From assembly GCA_963772065.1 (NCBI GenBank), contig CAVYVZ010000008.1, positions 444,675 to 508,674 on the forward strand: DNA of 64,000 nt, written 5' to 3'. Under the pieces are notes generated by a model. The model saw nothing but the letters and a program-made list of their open reading frames with translations, had not been told where the DNA came from and searched no databases. Numbering within the stretch: the first letter of the stretch is position 1; the number at the start of each line of letters is the position of its first letter. Shown in pieces: positions 8,919 to 18,201 of the stretch. The position numbers were made by a program, and so were the translations under genes. Source of the stretch: CAVYVZ01 sp963772065 (GTDB taxonomy: Bacteria > Acidobacteriota > Vicinamibacteria > Vicinamibacterales > UBA2999).

Positions 8919-11066
8919 TCACTCGATTTCAAAGCGTGCCTGCTGCGACGCGCTGGTGCCCGCAACGCGATCGACGACGGTCACCTCGAGGGCGTAGCGG
9001 CCGGAAGGGAGATCGGCGAGCGAGAGATCTGCGGCGTACGGCACACCGCCGGATTCCGCCGTCGCCGCGGTCATCCTCGTCAGGCCAGTCTTGTAGATCG
9101 TTCGACTGTCCTGCAGAAGGTGCACTTGAATGGCGAGGTCCGGCTTCGAGTCGGAGGCTCCCCGGGCGGCGTTGTACGCGAAGACGAAGAGCCGTATCCC
9201 GGAGTTGCGCTGAAACCGGCTGCCGACGCTGATGTTTGCCAGCGCCGGCAGCTCATCGCCTGCCGTGGCCGCGGCGGCCCGCGGCGCGCCGACGATGATG
9301 CTGCTCAACGCGAGATCGCGGCCTGCCAGATTCGGAACTTCGATCCAGGAATGCGCGCTGCCGATTCGGCCGCTGCCTTCATCCCGCGCCGCGACCTGGA
9401 CCCGATAGAGTCCCGGCTGGAGCAGGACCTGGTGGCTGTACCTGACATCGCCCCCCGGCCCGTTCGACCGCGTCACCCCTCCCCCGCTTACGGTGACCAC
9501 CTCGTCGAACTGTCCGCCGCTCTGGCCGCGATCGTTGAAGATGATGCCGGCCACGCGAACCGCCGCGTTCTGCTTGCCGTCCTTCTCGCTGAACGAGAGG
9601 AACCCGCTCGGGATGCGCATCGAGGCTGTCAGCGTCAGCCCTCGCTCAGTAAGGAGATAGTTCACGTTCACCGAGATGGGAAAGGCACGCTCGGGATACG
9701 GGCTGCTGATCGCTTCCTGCAGCGCGGACGCCGGCGCCGGTCGCGCCGGCTGTGCGTTCTTGCTCTTTGTCGCAATCGCGGGCTCCGGCTCGACGCCGAA
9801 GAAGCCTCGGCGCACGCGCACCATCAGGTCCGGCTTCCCGATCAACTTGATGTCGATCTGTCGAAACATGCCCGGCTTCGGCGCGTCGGCGTCCGGTTCC
9901 CACGCCACGACGTAGTACTCCGAGGTTTCTCGCAAGGCGTCCGACAGACCGGCGCCAAGCGCGTTCGTATTGAGGATCGCTCGACCTCCGGTGTCTCTCG
10001 CGAGGGCGCCGAGGCTGTCCTGCGTGGCGCTCAACTCGCCCAGTGACACCCGAGCGAGCCGCCCCGAGAGGTCGAACGTCGGCGTGGCGCTCGGATCCAG
10101 GAGGCCAGCGACCAGGCCGCGCGCGTCGATGGCGTAGATCACGGTCCCCATGCGAGCCGCGGCGCTCGTGATCCGCCGCATGTCGCCGCTCCCGCCGGAG
10201 TTGCCCGACAGGAATCCTCCCGAGAGAAAGAACACGAGCTTGCGCCCCGGGACCTTGCCCGAGGCGCGAATGAGATTCTCCAGCCCGGATAGTGTATGCA
10301 GGGTGATCTGCTCCGCCTGCTGCATGAGCGCGCGCGAGCGCCCCCTCACCAGGGCTTCAGCCTGCGGAGCCATGATGCCGGGGTTGTTTCGCATCGTCTC
10401 CTGGACGAACACGGCCATGACGTCGCGATCGAACCTTTCGATCAGCAGGGCCTGGTATTCAGTCATCGGCGGACGATCGAGATCGCGAATGCGGCTGGGC
10501 TGCTGCTGGATTCGCCGCACCGCCTGACGGAGAACGGTCTTGTTGTCCGTGAGCTGCTGGAGAAAGCCGACCTGGCCGCTGGCTGACGTAATGGCGACCT
10601 GGTCGTCCTGGCTCATCTCCTCTTCGACGAAGTCGAGAATGAGATCCAGCGTCGCAGTGAGGCCGGCGAGGTCGAGGTGCAGATCGTCGACGTAGAAGAA
10701 TATGGTCCGTCCGCGATAGGACGCACTCGGCGTGACACCGCCTCGCCCCGGCGCGGGCGACCCGCGAGCGGCGGCAAGCTGCGACTCCTCGTTGGCGGCG
10801 CCGGCCGAGACGCGCTCGAAGAACTGGATCGGCCTGACCTTGCCATCGATGCGCAGCTCGAAGTCTCCGCGGCGCAGACCTTCGACGAACTTGCCGTCTC
10901 CGTCGAGCACCGTGACGTCGGTCTGCACCAGCTCGGTCGTCGCCCGGAATACCGGCCGCTGTTCCGACGCCGGCGATCCGGCGGGCGTTTGACCGATCGC
11001 TCCCGCCGGCGCGAGCAATGCGATCACGCCGACGAGCGCGAATTGTCTTGTGATGTCGTCGAACAT
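8919..11066 (-). CDS. VWA domain protein, VWFA-related Acidobacterial family
   Basis: About 715 residues with an N-terminal hydrophobic signal (FALVGVIALLAPAGAIG). The pattern VFRATTELVQTDVTVLDGDGKFVEGLRRGDFEL followed by RTIFFYVDDLHLDLAGL and KLVFFLSGGF matches the VWFA-related acidobacterial family. The metal-ion-dependent adhesion site is a DDLHLD variant rather than classical DxSxS. The C-terminal half (about 430-715) consists of beta-rich regions with YYVVAWEPD near its start. Function in the family is unknown; export to the periplasm or cell surface is likely. The ATG at 11066 is preferred to an upstream TTG. Confidence 0.85.
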   Translation of the reverse strand: MFDDITRQFALVGVIALLAPAGAIGQTPAGSPASEQRPVFRATTELVQTDVTVLDGDGKFVEGLRRGDFELRIDGKVRPIQFFERVSAGAANEESQLAAARGSPAPGRGGVTPSASYRGRTIFFYVDDLHLDLAGLTATLDLILDFVEEEMSQDDQVAITSASGQVGFLQQLTDNKTVLRQAVRRIQQQPSRIRDLDRPPMTEYQALLIERFDRDVMAVFVQETMRNNPGIMAPQAEALVRGRSRALMQQAEQITLHTLSGLENLIRASGKVPGRKLVFFLSGGFLSGNSGGSGDMRRITSAAARMGTVIYAIDARGLVAGLLDPSATPTFDLSGRLARVSLGELSATQDSLGALARDTGGRAILNTNALGAGLSDALRETSEYYVVAWEPDADAPKPGMFRQIDIKLIGKPDLMVRVRRGFFGVEPEPAIATKSKNAQPARPAPASALQEAISSPYPERAFPISVNVNYLLTERGLTLTASMRIPSGFLSFSEKDGKQNAAVRVAGIIFNDRGQSGGQFDEVVTVSGGGVTRSNGPGGDVRYSHQVLLQPGLYRVQVAARDEGSGRIGSAHSWIEVPNLAGRDLALSSIIVGAPRAAAATAGDELPALANISVGSRFQRNSGIRLFVFAYNAARGASDSKPDLAIQVHLLQDSRTIYKTGLTRMTAATAESGGVPYAADLSLADLPSGRYALEVTVVDRVAGTSASQQARFEIE

Positions 11067-11190
11067 GAATATTGAGGCATATATCAAATGCGCGAAGGGT
11101 TGCCAATCGGCCGATCCGGTTCCAATCGAGGGCGACGAATGCTAAGATGCCCGACAGATTCCATCGGCAATCGAGACGAACCGGGGGGAG

Positions 11191-11757
11191 ATGATGCTCT
11201 ACTGGTCGCGTAAAGGCGAAGTGGCGTGTCGTGATCACGCGCCGACGGCCGCGTCCGAGAAATGGACGGCCGAGGGCTGGCGACCGATTGTGCCTGCCGA
11301 CGATCCACGTGTCCGCTATCAGTGCCAGCATTGCTCGCACCGGGCGATTCAGCACCGATCGCGCGCTTCTCGTCCGGACGAAGACGCCCCGCTCGTGCTC
11401 AATGTCGACGACCAGCCGGCCAACCTGTACGCGCGTGATCGCACGCTGCGCAAGCACGGTTTCACCGTGGCGAATGCCGACACCGGCCGATCGGCGCTCG
11501 ATGTGGCACGGCGGCTGAAGCCGCAGTTGATTCTGCTCGATGTTCACCTGCCCGATATGGACGGCCGGGAGGTGTGTCAGAGGCTGAAGGCAGACGCCGA
11601 GCTCGGGGACGTTTCCGTGGTCCTCATTTCGGCCACGCTGCGAGGACACGTCAGCCAGCTCGAAACGGTGCAGTGGGCCAACGCCGATGCGTTCATCGCG
11701 GAGCCGGTCGAGCCGGAGGCGCTCGCCGCGACGCTGTGGAGGGTTCTGCGCGCCTGA
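11191..11757 (+). CDS. Response-regulator receiver protein with Cys-containing N-terminal extension
   Basis: 188 residues. Residues 1-75 are a basic extension containing VACRDHAP and RYQCQHCSH, a possible small metal-binding knuckle. Residues about 80-188 are a receiver domain: acidic pair in NVDDQ, phospho-acceptor Asp in LILLDVHLPDMDG, Thr/Ser in LISAT. The conserved Lys is replaced by Glu (FIAEPVEP). There is no output domain. It ends two bases before the stop of the stressosome-linked hybrid kinase on the other strand, whose N-terminal receiver has the same Lys-to-Glu variant (YLTEPVHP). Confidence 0.85.
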   Translation: MMLYWSRKGEVACRDHAPTAASEKWTAEGWRPIVPADDPRVRYQCQHCSHRAIQHRSRASRPDEDAPLVLNVDDQPANLYARDRTLRKHGFTVANADTGRSALDVARRLKPQLILLDVHLPDMDGREVCQRLKADAELGDVSVVLISATLRGHVSQLETVQWANADAFIAEPVEPEALAATLWRVLRA

Positions 11758-11758
11758 T

Positions 11759-13309
11759 TCAGCGGCGCACGCGCTCCGTGAGCGATCCCGCAACGGCCCG
11801 CACGAGGGCGGCCGGATTCACCGGCTTCGCCACGTGGGTGTGAAATCCCCTATCGAGAATTCGACGACGATCATCCGCGCTCGCGTACGCCGTGACGGCG
11901 ATGGCGGGCATGCCGTAGCCGAGGGCGCGGACCCTCTCCAGCAATTGCAGTCCGTCCCACTCGGGAAGCCCTATGTCGCTCACCAGGACGTCGATCGGCT
12001 GATCGCGCAGCACTTCGAGCGCGCGCGTGGCGGACGGCACCGTCGTTGTCTTGGCGCCTGAGGACTCGAGCATCGCTGCGAGGAGATCGCGGGTCTCGGG
12101 CTCGTCCTCGACGATGAGCACGTTGATGTCCGTGAGCAGAGGATTCGCCGAACTCAAGGCGTCGAGCTGCTGCACGTCGGCGGCCTTCGGCAGCACGACG
12201 GTGAAGGTCGACCCGCGTCCGTGTCCCTCGCTGTAGACCGATACGGTGCCGTCGTGCAGTTCGACGAGCTGTCGAACGATGGCCAGCCCGAGCCCCATGC
12301 CGCTGTGCCTCCGATTGATCCCGCCCTCCGCCTGCCGGAACTGATCGAACACGTGCGGCTGAAAGACCGGATCGATTCCGATGCCGGTATCTCTGACCTC
12401 GAGGATGGCGTGCGTGTCGTCGGTCGCAAGCGACACCGTGACGCGACCGCCGTCCGGCGTGAACTTCAATGCGTTCGCCAGCAGGTTGCCGATGACCTGC
12501 TCGAGCCGTCCTTCGTCCCCGGTCACGATCGCGGATGTCGTCGACACATCCAGGTCGAGCCGCCTCCGCCTCGCTTCGTCCCGGACCGATTCCGCGGCAC
12601 TCTCCACCAATGCCTGCACATCGATGACTCGCAGCTCGAGCTGCAACTTCCCTTTCGCGATCCGCGAGACGTCCAGCAGGTCGTTGATGATCTGCGCCTG
12701 CAGGCGCGTGCTCCGGGCGAGCGCCTCGAGCGCGCGATCGCGCGCGGCGTCCGTGAGGTGTCCGCTTTGCAGCTGCCAGATCCACCCCATCATCGTGTTG
12801 AGCGGCGTGCGCAGCTCGTGCGAGAGGGTTGCGAGGAATTCATCCTTGACGCGATTCGCCGCTTCGGCCGCTTGCCTGGCGGTCCGCTCGCGGTCGACGG
12901 CGGCGGCGAGGGCTACTTCGGCCTGCCGCGTCCGGATCAGCGCGTTCACCGTGGCCAGCAGCAGCTGAGGGTGGACCGGCTCGGTGAGGTACACGTCGGC
13001 GCCTTGCTGCAGCCCTTGAATGCGATCGCCGTCGCTGACGGCCGTATTGGAGATCTGAAGCACCAGGACCGGCTGCGATCGCGCGTGCTCGCTCTTCAGC
13101 CGACGGCACACCTCGAAGCCATGAATGTCCGGAAGGTTGACGTCGAGCACAGCCACGTCCACTGCCTGCGCGCTGGCGATCTCGAGGGCCTCGGTGCCCG
13201 TCGCCGCCTCGAGGACGCGAAACCCTGCCCCCCGCAGCACCCTCGCCTTGACGTACCGTCCTGACTCCTGGTCGTCGACGACGAGAACCAGCGGACCGTC
13301 CGGCGTCAT
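11759..13309 (-). CDS. Hybrid histidine kinase, REC-HisKA-HATPase-REC
   Basis: 516 residues, soluble. The N-terminal receiver (1-125) has phospho-acceptor Asp56 in VAVLDVNLPD and YLTEPV in place of the usual Lys-Pro. HisKA has His164 in FLATLSHELRTPLN. The HATPase carries an N box (NLLANALKFTPDGG), DTGIGI and GMGLGLAIV. The C-terminal receiver (about 400-516) has VLIVEDEPE, LVSDIGLPEWDG and VAKPV. The ATG overlaps the upstream kinase gene by ATGA. It is the last gene of the stressosome operon and so probably the signalling output. Confidence 0.92.
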   Translation of the reverse strand: MTPDGPLVLVVDDQESGRYVKARVLRGAGFRVLEAATGTEALEIASAQAVDVAVLDVNLPDIHGFEVCRRLKSEHARSQPVLVLQISNTAVSDGDRIQGLQQGADVYLTEPVHPQLLLATVNALIRTRQAEVALAAAVDRERTARQAAEAANRVKDEFLATLSHELRTPLNTMMGWIWQLQSGHLTDAARDRALEALARSTRLQAQIINDLLDVSRIAKGKLQLELRVIDVQALVESAAESVRDEARRRRLDLDVSTTSAIVTGDEGRLEQVIGNLLANALKFTPDGGRVTVSLATDDTHAILEVRDTGIGIDPVFQPHVFDQFRQAEGGINRRHSGMGLGLAIVRQLVELHDGTVSVYSEGHGRGSTFTVVLPKAADVQQLDALSSANPLLTDINVLIVEDEPETRDLLAAMLESSGAKTTTVPSATRALEVLRDQPIDVLVSDIGLPEWDGLQLLERVRALGYGMPAIAVTAYASADDRRRILDRGFHTHVAKPVNPAALVRAVAGSLTERVRR

Positions 13310-15414
13310 GGCGCCACGCGTGCCACCGCGACCACCGAATGGATGGCGGCGTGAAGGCTGTCCCGCGTCAGGGCCGCCTTCGAGAGGATCGCGGTGTTTC
13401 CGATGCGCTGGAGATCTTCGGCGGACAGGCGCTGCGAGGTCACCATGACGATCGGAAGGCGCGCCGTCTCCGAGCGCTCGACGAGCCGCTGATAGACATC
13501 GATCCCCGTCATGTCGGTCAGACGCACGTCGAGGAGGATCACGTCCGGAGCGACCTCGCCGACCTTGTCGAGCGCTTCGCGCCCAGAGGCGGCCTCGACG
13601 ACCTCGAAGCGCGTGTCGTTCAGCATCTCGCGAATGATGTACCTCGAAGCCTCCTCGTCGTCTACGGTCAGGACGCGCAGGATCTGACCGGCCGGAACCA
13701 GCGCTTCGAGCGTGTTGACCAGCCACTGCCGCGCGACCGGCTTCACGACGTAGGCATCGGCGCCGAGGGCAAGGCCCTTTCGCCGATCGTCCACGGTCGA
13801 GGCCACGATGACGGGCACGCGCGCCGTGGCTTCGTCACGTTTGAGCTTCGCGAGCAGATCCCACGTCTGCTGGCCGTGCATCCGGATATCCAGGATGATC
13901 GCCGCCGGTCGAATGGCCTCGAGCACGGCGACCGCCGCCTCGACCGAGCGCGCCGGAACAACTTGAAAGCGCGTCGACGCAAGCGCGCGTTCGTAGAGCA
14001 GCATGTCCTCGTCGGTGTCTTCGATGACGAGCACCGGAAAGCGATCGGGCGCGAGCGGGCCGAGCGCAAGGTGGGCGCGCTCGCGGTACGCCAGCGGCAC
14101 GACCACCGAGAAGGTCGAGCCCGCACCGAGAGTGCTCTCCACGCTGATGCGGCCGCCCAGCAGCTCCGCCAGCCGCTTCGACAGCGGGAGGCCGAGCCCT
14201 GTCCCCTTGGTGCGCCGCTGGAGCGGGTTCTCGATCTGCACGAACTCGTCGAACACCCGCCCGACGTCCTGCTCGGGGATTCCGATGCCGGTATCGGACA
14301 CCAGGAACTCGACGGCGTCGCGCGCCGGCGTCGGCCGTGCCGTCACGCGTATTTCGCCGTGCTCCGTGTACTTCAGCGCGTTCGAGATGAAGTTGCGCAG
14401 GATCTGCGACACCTTGCTCTCGTCGGAGTAGATGGGCGGGACGTCGTCGGGCTCCTCGAAGACGAGTGAGAGGGACTGATTGACGAGGAGCGGGCGCAGC
14501 ATGCCGCGCAGCGCGCCGAACAACCCGCTCACTTCGAACGTCGCAGGGCGAACCTCGGTCTTCCCCGCTTCGACCTTCGCGATGTCGAGCAGGTCATCCA
14601 CGATCTGCGACAGCTGCTGCGCCGACTTGCGGATGTAGTAGACCTCGTCCTTCTGATCCTCGGTGGCTCCCAAGCGGTCCGCCAGAAGGCTCGTCAGGGC
14701 AAGAATGGAGTTCACCGGCGTCCGGAACTCGTGCGTCATGTTCGACAGGAACCGCGTCTTGAGCTCGTCGGCTCGTCGCAGATGGTCGGCCCGCTCGTCC
14801 AGCTCCGCGTAGAGCGCAACGACGCCGCGGTTGGTGTCTTCCAGCTCGCGATTGACCCGTTCCAGCTCCTCCTGGCGGGCCTGGAGCTGCTCGAGCGTGC
14901 GCAGCAGCTCCTGGTTCTGCTGCTGAACTTCCTCGATGGGACCGCGCGGCCGCTCCGTGGAGAGCCGATCCGCGATCTGCGTCAGCTCGCTGCGCCTGAG
15001 CAGAGCAGCACGGCGCGGCAGAATCTTCTTGAGGCTGACCGTCGTCCCGGTGGACGTCGACTGAATGTCGAAGTGATCCATGAGCCGGCGCGCGCCGACG
15101 ATGCCAAGCCCCATTCCCGTTTCGGAACGATAGCGGCCTGAAAGGATGTCATCGAGATTCCTGATGCCCGCGCCCGAATCGCTCACCCGCACGATGAGCA
15201 GCTGTGGAGGCGCGGTGCCCTCCACCAGATAGTCCACACGCCCGCCGCCGGCATACGTGAAGGCGTTGCGCGCGATTTCCGATACCGCGGTGGCTATGCG
15301 CGTCTGCTCGGTTGCGTCGAAGCCGAGCGCGGCGGCAATCTGGCGGGCGCGCTGCCGGGCGCCGACGATGTCGTGCTCGTGATGGATGCGCACCGTCAGC
15401 AGTGGAGTGTTCAT
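13306..15414 (-). CDS. Fused RsbT-like ATPase, histidine kinase and two receivers
   Basis: 702 residues. Residues 1-130 are a GHKL anti-sigma/RsbT-type ATPase (IATAVSEIARNAFTYAGGG, VSDSGAGI, GMGLGIVGARRLMDHFDI). Residues about 155-215 are a coiled coil rich in Gln, Glu and Leu. A canonical HisKA follows with His228 (FLSNMTHEFRTPVNSIL), then a second HATPase (ISNALKYTEHGE, DTGIGI, GTGLGLPLSKRL) and two receivers (IILDIRM...YVVKPV and VILLDVRLTDMTG). The protein thus has two ATPase domains. The start overlaps the upstream phosphatase gene by ATGA. Position suggests that it reads stressosome state through its RsbT-like head. Confidence 0.9.
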   Translation of the reverse strand: MNTPLLTVRIHHEHDIVGARQRARQIAAALGFDATEQTRIATAVSEIARNAFTYAGGGRVDYLVEGTAPPQLLIVRVSDSGAGIRNLDDILSGRYRSETGMGLGIVGARRLMDHFDIQSTSTGTTVSLKKILPRRAALLRRSELTQIADRLSTERPRGPIEEVQQQNQELLRTLEQLQARQEELERVNRELEDTNRGVVALYAELDERADHLRRADELKTRFLSNMTHEFRTPVNSILALTSLLADRLGATEDQKDEVYYIRKSAQQLSQIVDDLLDIAKVEAGKTEVRPATFEVSGLFGALRGMLRPLLVNQSLSLVFEEPDDVPPIYSDESKVSQILRNFISNALKYTEHGEIRVTARPTPARDAVEFLVSDTGIGIPEQDVGRVFDEFVQIENPLQRRTKGTGLGLPLSKRLAELLGGRISVESTLGAGSTFSVVVPLAYRERAHLALGPLAPDRFPVLVIEDTDEDMLLYERALASTRFQVVPARSVEAAVAVLEAIRPAAIILDIRMHGQQTWDLLAKLKRDEATARVPVIVASTVDDRRKGLALGADAYVVKPVARQWLVNTLEALVPAGQILRVLTVDDEEASRYIIREMLNDTRFEVVEAASGREALDKVGEVAPDVILLDVRLTDMTGIDVYQRLVERSETARLPIVMVTSQRLSAEDLQRIGNTAILSKAALTRDSLHAAIHSVVAVARVAP

Positions 15415-16418
15415 GCGGCCTCCCGAGCCACGACGACGGTCACGTCGTCGCGCTGGCGGCTGAAATCCCGGTACAGGACGGCTGCCACGAGTGCCGGCCG
15501 GCGCATGCGCAGTCCGGGATACGCATCCAGCGACCAATGCGAGGTGAGGCCGTCGGAGTGCATGACGAGCAGCGTGTCCGCGTCCCACGGATACGCATAT
15601 TCCCGGAAGTGGCGCACCTGATGGCCGAGCGTGCCGTCCTGCGATACGGCGCGGCGCGTCGCGCCGCTGCCGTGCATCGACGCAGAAATGTTCCCCACGC
15701 CGGCAAACTTGAGCAGCGGAGGCGCCCGCTGGATCAGCGCAACGGCCACCGCCGCACCGCGGGTGTGGCGGATGCCGTCATGGACGGCCTCCAGCAGGGC
15801 GGTCGACCCGGCAAACACGCGGGACGAGGACGTGCTAATGGCAGCTTCGGCCGCATCCGCCGCACCGAGGCCATGGCCGAGACCGTCGGCAACGACGATG
15901 GCGGCCTCGTCGGGCCGCTGCTGTACGTGCCAGCTGTCGCCGCAGACGTCCTCACCAGGCTTTGCGACGGACACCACGCCGATCTCGAACGCCTGCCGCG
16001 CCACACGCCGCGCGCGATTCATCCGCAGCCTCGCGAGCACGACCGTACCGCGGCCCACCGTCGAATAGATGTCGAAGTCATCGGACAGGCGCTGAATCGC
16101 GCCCAGACCGTTCCCCGGCGATCCAGCCGTCGAGTGCCCATCGCTCAGACTCCGCCCGACGTCGGGGATGCCCGGCCCGCGGTCTATGGCGATCAGCTCG
16201 ATTTCCGCGGGCTCCGCCGCCGACACGGTGCGGAGCAGGATCTCCCCGCCGCTCGAGTGTTTGACGAGGTTCGTCGCCAGTTCCGTCGCGACGAGACCAA
16301 CGCGATGCCCGTCGGCTTCGTCGAAGCCGAGGCGATCTGCCAGTTCCCGCGCCGACGCCCTCGCCGCCGAGGGCTGGCTCGGCTCGCTCACGGCGACGGC
16401 CTGATGCGCCCTTCTCAT
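15411..16418 (-). CDS. RsbT/RsbW-like ATPase fused to SpoIIE-type phosphatase
   Basis: 335 residues. Residues 1-130 are a GHKL ATPase (LVATELATNLVKHSSGG, AIDRGPGIPD, GNGLGAIQRLSDDFDI). Residues about 140-335 are a PP2C/SpoIIE phosphatase (GEDVCGDSWH, VVADGLGHGLGAADAA, LLVMHSDGLTSHW, DDVTVVVAREAA), giving the metal-coordinating Asp residues. It occupies the RsbX position downstream of rsbT and is predicted to dephosphorylate RsbS/RsbR-type STAS proteins and reset the stressosome. The ATG at 16418 overlaps the rsbT-like stop (ATGA); a GTG six bases upstream is an alternative. Confidence 0.9.
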   Translation of the reverse strand: MRRAHQAVAVSEPSQPSAARASARELADRLGFDEADGHRVGLVATELATNLVKHSSGGEILLRTVSAAEPAEIELIAIDRGPGIPDVGRSLSDGHSTAGSPGNGLGAIQRLSDDFDIYSTVGRGTVVLARLRMNRARRVARQAFEIGVVSVAKPGEDVCGDSWHVQQRPDEAAIVVADGLGHGLGAADAAEAAISTSSSRVFAGSTALLEAVHDGIRHTRGAAVAVALIQRAPPLLKFAGVGNISASMHGSGATRRAVSQDGTLGHQVRHFREYAYPWDADTLLVMHSDGLTSHWSLDAYPGLRMRRPALVAAVLYRDFSRQRDDVTVVVAREAA

Positions 16419-16822
16419 TTCCACCGTGTGATCGTGACCCGTGTTCCCTCCCCTGGCGCAGAGGTGATGGTGAATTCGTTTGACAGCCGTTTGGCGCCCG
16501 ACAACCCGAGCCCCAGTCCGCCAGCCGTCGAGAAGCCGTCTCGCATAGCCTGCTGAATGTCCTCAATCCCCGGGCCGGCGTCCTCGAACGTCAGACGCAA
16601 CCCGCGCCGGGAGCCGTCGTGAATGACTTCGATCACCGCCTTCCCGCCGCCGCCATGCATCAGCGCGTTGCGCGCGAGCTCGCTCGCGGCCGTCACGATC
16701 TTCGTCTGGTCGACCAGACTGAACCCTAGATCCACCGATCGCTGGCGGACCGCCTGGCGAACGATGACGATGTGCTCTGAGCTCGCGATCGGAAGCGACT
16801 CAGAAGGCGCCAGTGCCAGCAT
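16415..16822 (-). CDS. rsbT: RsbT-like switch kinase
   Basis: 135-residue serine/threonine switch kinase of the GHKL type. N box: VTAASELARNALMHGGGG; G1: FEDAGPGIEDI; G2: GLGLGLSGAKRLSNEF. In the Bacillus paradigm RsbT phosphorylates RsbS and RsbR and is then released to activate a downstream target. The start lies inside the 3' end of rsbS (23-base overlap), so expression is coupled. Symbol given by family and gene order. Confidence 0.9.
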   Translation of the reverse strand: MLALAPSESLPIASSEHIVIVRQAVRQRSVDLGFSLVDQTKIVTAASELARNALMHGGGGKAVIEVIHDGSRRGLRLTFEDAGPGIEDIQQAMRDGFSTAGGLGLGLSGAKRLSNEFTITSAPGEGTRVTITRWK

Positions 16823-17186
16823 CGCGCTCAGCTGCCGCCGACCGGGACAACAGCTCCATTCCCTTTTCCACGTCGAGCGCCGTACGCACCCCCGCCAGCG
16901 ACATCCCGAGCTCGACGAGCGTGATGGCCACCGCCGGCCGCATTCCCACGACCACTGTTTCCGCGTCGAGCACCCTCGACATCGCGGCGATGTTCCCGAG
17001 CATCCGCCCGATGAAGGAGTCCACCATTTCCAGCGAGGAAATGTCGATCAGCACGCCATGCGCTCCCGTCGCCGCAATCCGCGACGTCAGATCGTCCTGC
17101 AGCTGAAGGGCGAGCTGGTCGTGCATGTCGACTTGAATCGACACGAGGAGGAACTCCCCCATCTTCAGGATCGGGATCCGCTCCAC
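16800..17186 (-). CDS. rsbS: RsbS-like STAS scaffold protein
   Basis: 128-residue single STAS domain. The motif IDISSLEMVDSFIGRMLG matches RsbS; Ser57 in the VDS triplet corresponds to the phosphorylated serine of Bacillus RsbS. The start is a GTG at 17186, two bases from the rsbR stop, which gives a standard RsbS length; longer upstream reading would run into rsbR. Forms the stressosome core together with RsbR and sequesters RsbT. Confidence 0.92.
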   Translation of the reverse strand: MERIPILKMGEFLLVSIQVDMHDQLALQLQDDLTSRIAATGAHGVLIDISSLEMVDSFIGRMLGNIAAMSRVLDAETVVVGMRPAVAITLVELGMSLAGVRTALDVEKGMELLSRSAAAERDAGTGAF

Positions 17187-17187
17187 G

Positions 17188-18090
17188 TCAGCGTTCCTGT
17201 CTCTTCGCTGCTGATTCGGCCGACCCCTGATTCGACCCGTTCTTCCGTATGACGCCGAGGCCCGCGCGCGCGAGCGCGATCGCAAACGCGTCGGCCAGCG
17301 TTGCCTTGGTGATCACCGAGTTGAGATCCACGCCAAGATGGACGATGGTCTGCGCGATCTGAGGTCTGATGCCGCTGATGATGCAGTCGGCCCCCATCAG
17401 CCTGGCGGCCGCGACGGTCTTGAGCAGATGCTGGGCGACGAGCGTGTCGACCATGGGAACGCCCGTGATGTCGAGGATGGCGATGATCGATCCCGTGTCG
17501 ACGATGCGCTGAAGCAGGCTCTCCATCACCACCTGCGTGCGGGCGCTGTCGAGCGTCCCGATGAGCGGCAGCGCCAGAATGCCGTCCCACAGCGTCACCA
17601 CCGGGGTCGAGAGCTCGAGCATCTCCTGCTGCTGTCGAACGATCACCTGCTCGCGGGTCTTCTGGAATACCTCCGTCGTGAACAACCCCAACGCGTCGAG
17701 CGTCGCGGTCGCCGTCCACGTTTCGTCGGCACGCGCCTGCGGATCGGGAACCTTCGCGCGGATGAGCGAGAAGATCGGTTGCTTCAGCGAAAAGACGAAC
17801 GTGGCCGTCTCGATCGGGCTGAACCCCTGCTGCGCGCGCGACTGTGACACGCGCGCGAGAAGCTCGCGAACGGGCGCCCATTTCGCGCCCTGTATGTCCG
17901 TGCCGGCGTCGTCGAGCGCGCGGGCAAACGCGTCGAGAAACTCCGATGACTGCTTCCGCAGCTCCGCGTCGTTCATGAGATCCCGCCGCATCGCGACGCT
18001 CTGCAGCTGGAGCGACATCCACTCGTTGAGCACGTCCTGCTGGCTCGCGCGGACGAGCGCCGACAGACGAGTGGAACTGACTTGTGTCAT
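17188..18090 (-). CDS. rsbR: RsbR-like stressosome sensor (RsbRD-type N-terminus plus STAS)
   Basis: 300 residues. Residues 1-155 are an all-helical sensor domain resembling the RsbRD N-terminus (QDVLNEWMSLQLQSVAMRR, FSPIETATFVFSLKQPIF). Residues about 160-280 are STAS; DITGVPMVDTLVAQHLL contains the Thr equivalent to the second phosphorylated Thr of RsbR, and STPVVTLWDGILALPLIG the region of the first. The ATG at 18090 follows GGGAGA at normal spacing. First gene of a six-gene stressosome operon. The signal sensed is unknown; no haem or flavin motif is evident. Confidence 0.9.
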   Translation of the reverse strand: MTQVSSTRLSALVRASQQDVLNEWMSLQLQSVAMRRDLMNDAELRKQSSEFLDAFARALDDAGTDIQGAKWAPVRELLARVSQSRAQQGFSPIETATFVFSLKQPIFSLIRAKVPDPQARADETWTATATLDALGLFTTEVFQKTREQVIVRQQQEMLELSTPVVTLWDGILALPLIGTLDSARTQVVMESLLQRIVDTGSIIAILDITGVPMVDTLVAQHLLKTVAAARLMGADCIISGIRPQIAQTIVHLGVDLNSVITKATLADAFAIALARAGLGVIRKNGSNQGSAESAAKRQER

Positions 18091-18115
18091 GTCTCGATCT
18101 CCCAAAGGACTGATC

Positions 18116-18121
18116 ACTATA
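18116..18121 (-). promoter_or_regulatory. Candidate -10 box of the stressosome operon
   Basis: On the minus strand TATAGT lies about 26 bases upstream of the rsbR start codon. No good -35 hexamer is seen 16-18 bases further upstream, so the assignment is tentative. The 18122-18201 spacer separating it from the NHL gene holds nothing else recognisable. Confidence 0.25.
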
Positions 18122-18201
18122 GTCCATTGCCCGACGGCATTCAGTGTGCCGACCTCGTCCCCGATTCTCGGGCGTTCTTTCCATAACGATGAGACACGCT
18201 G

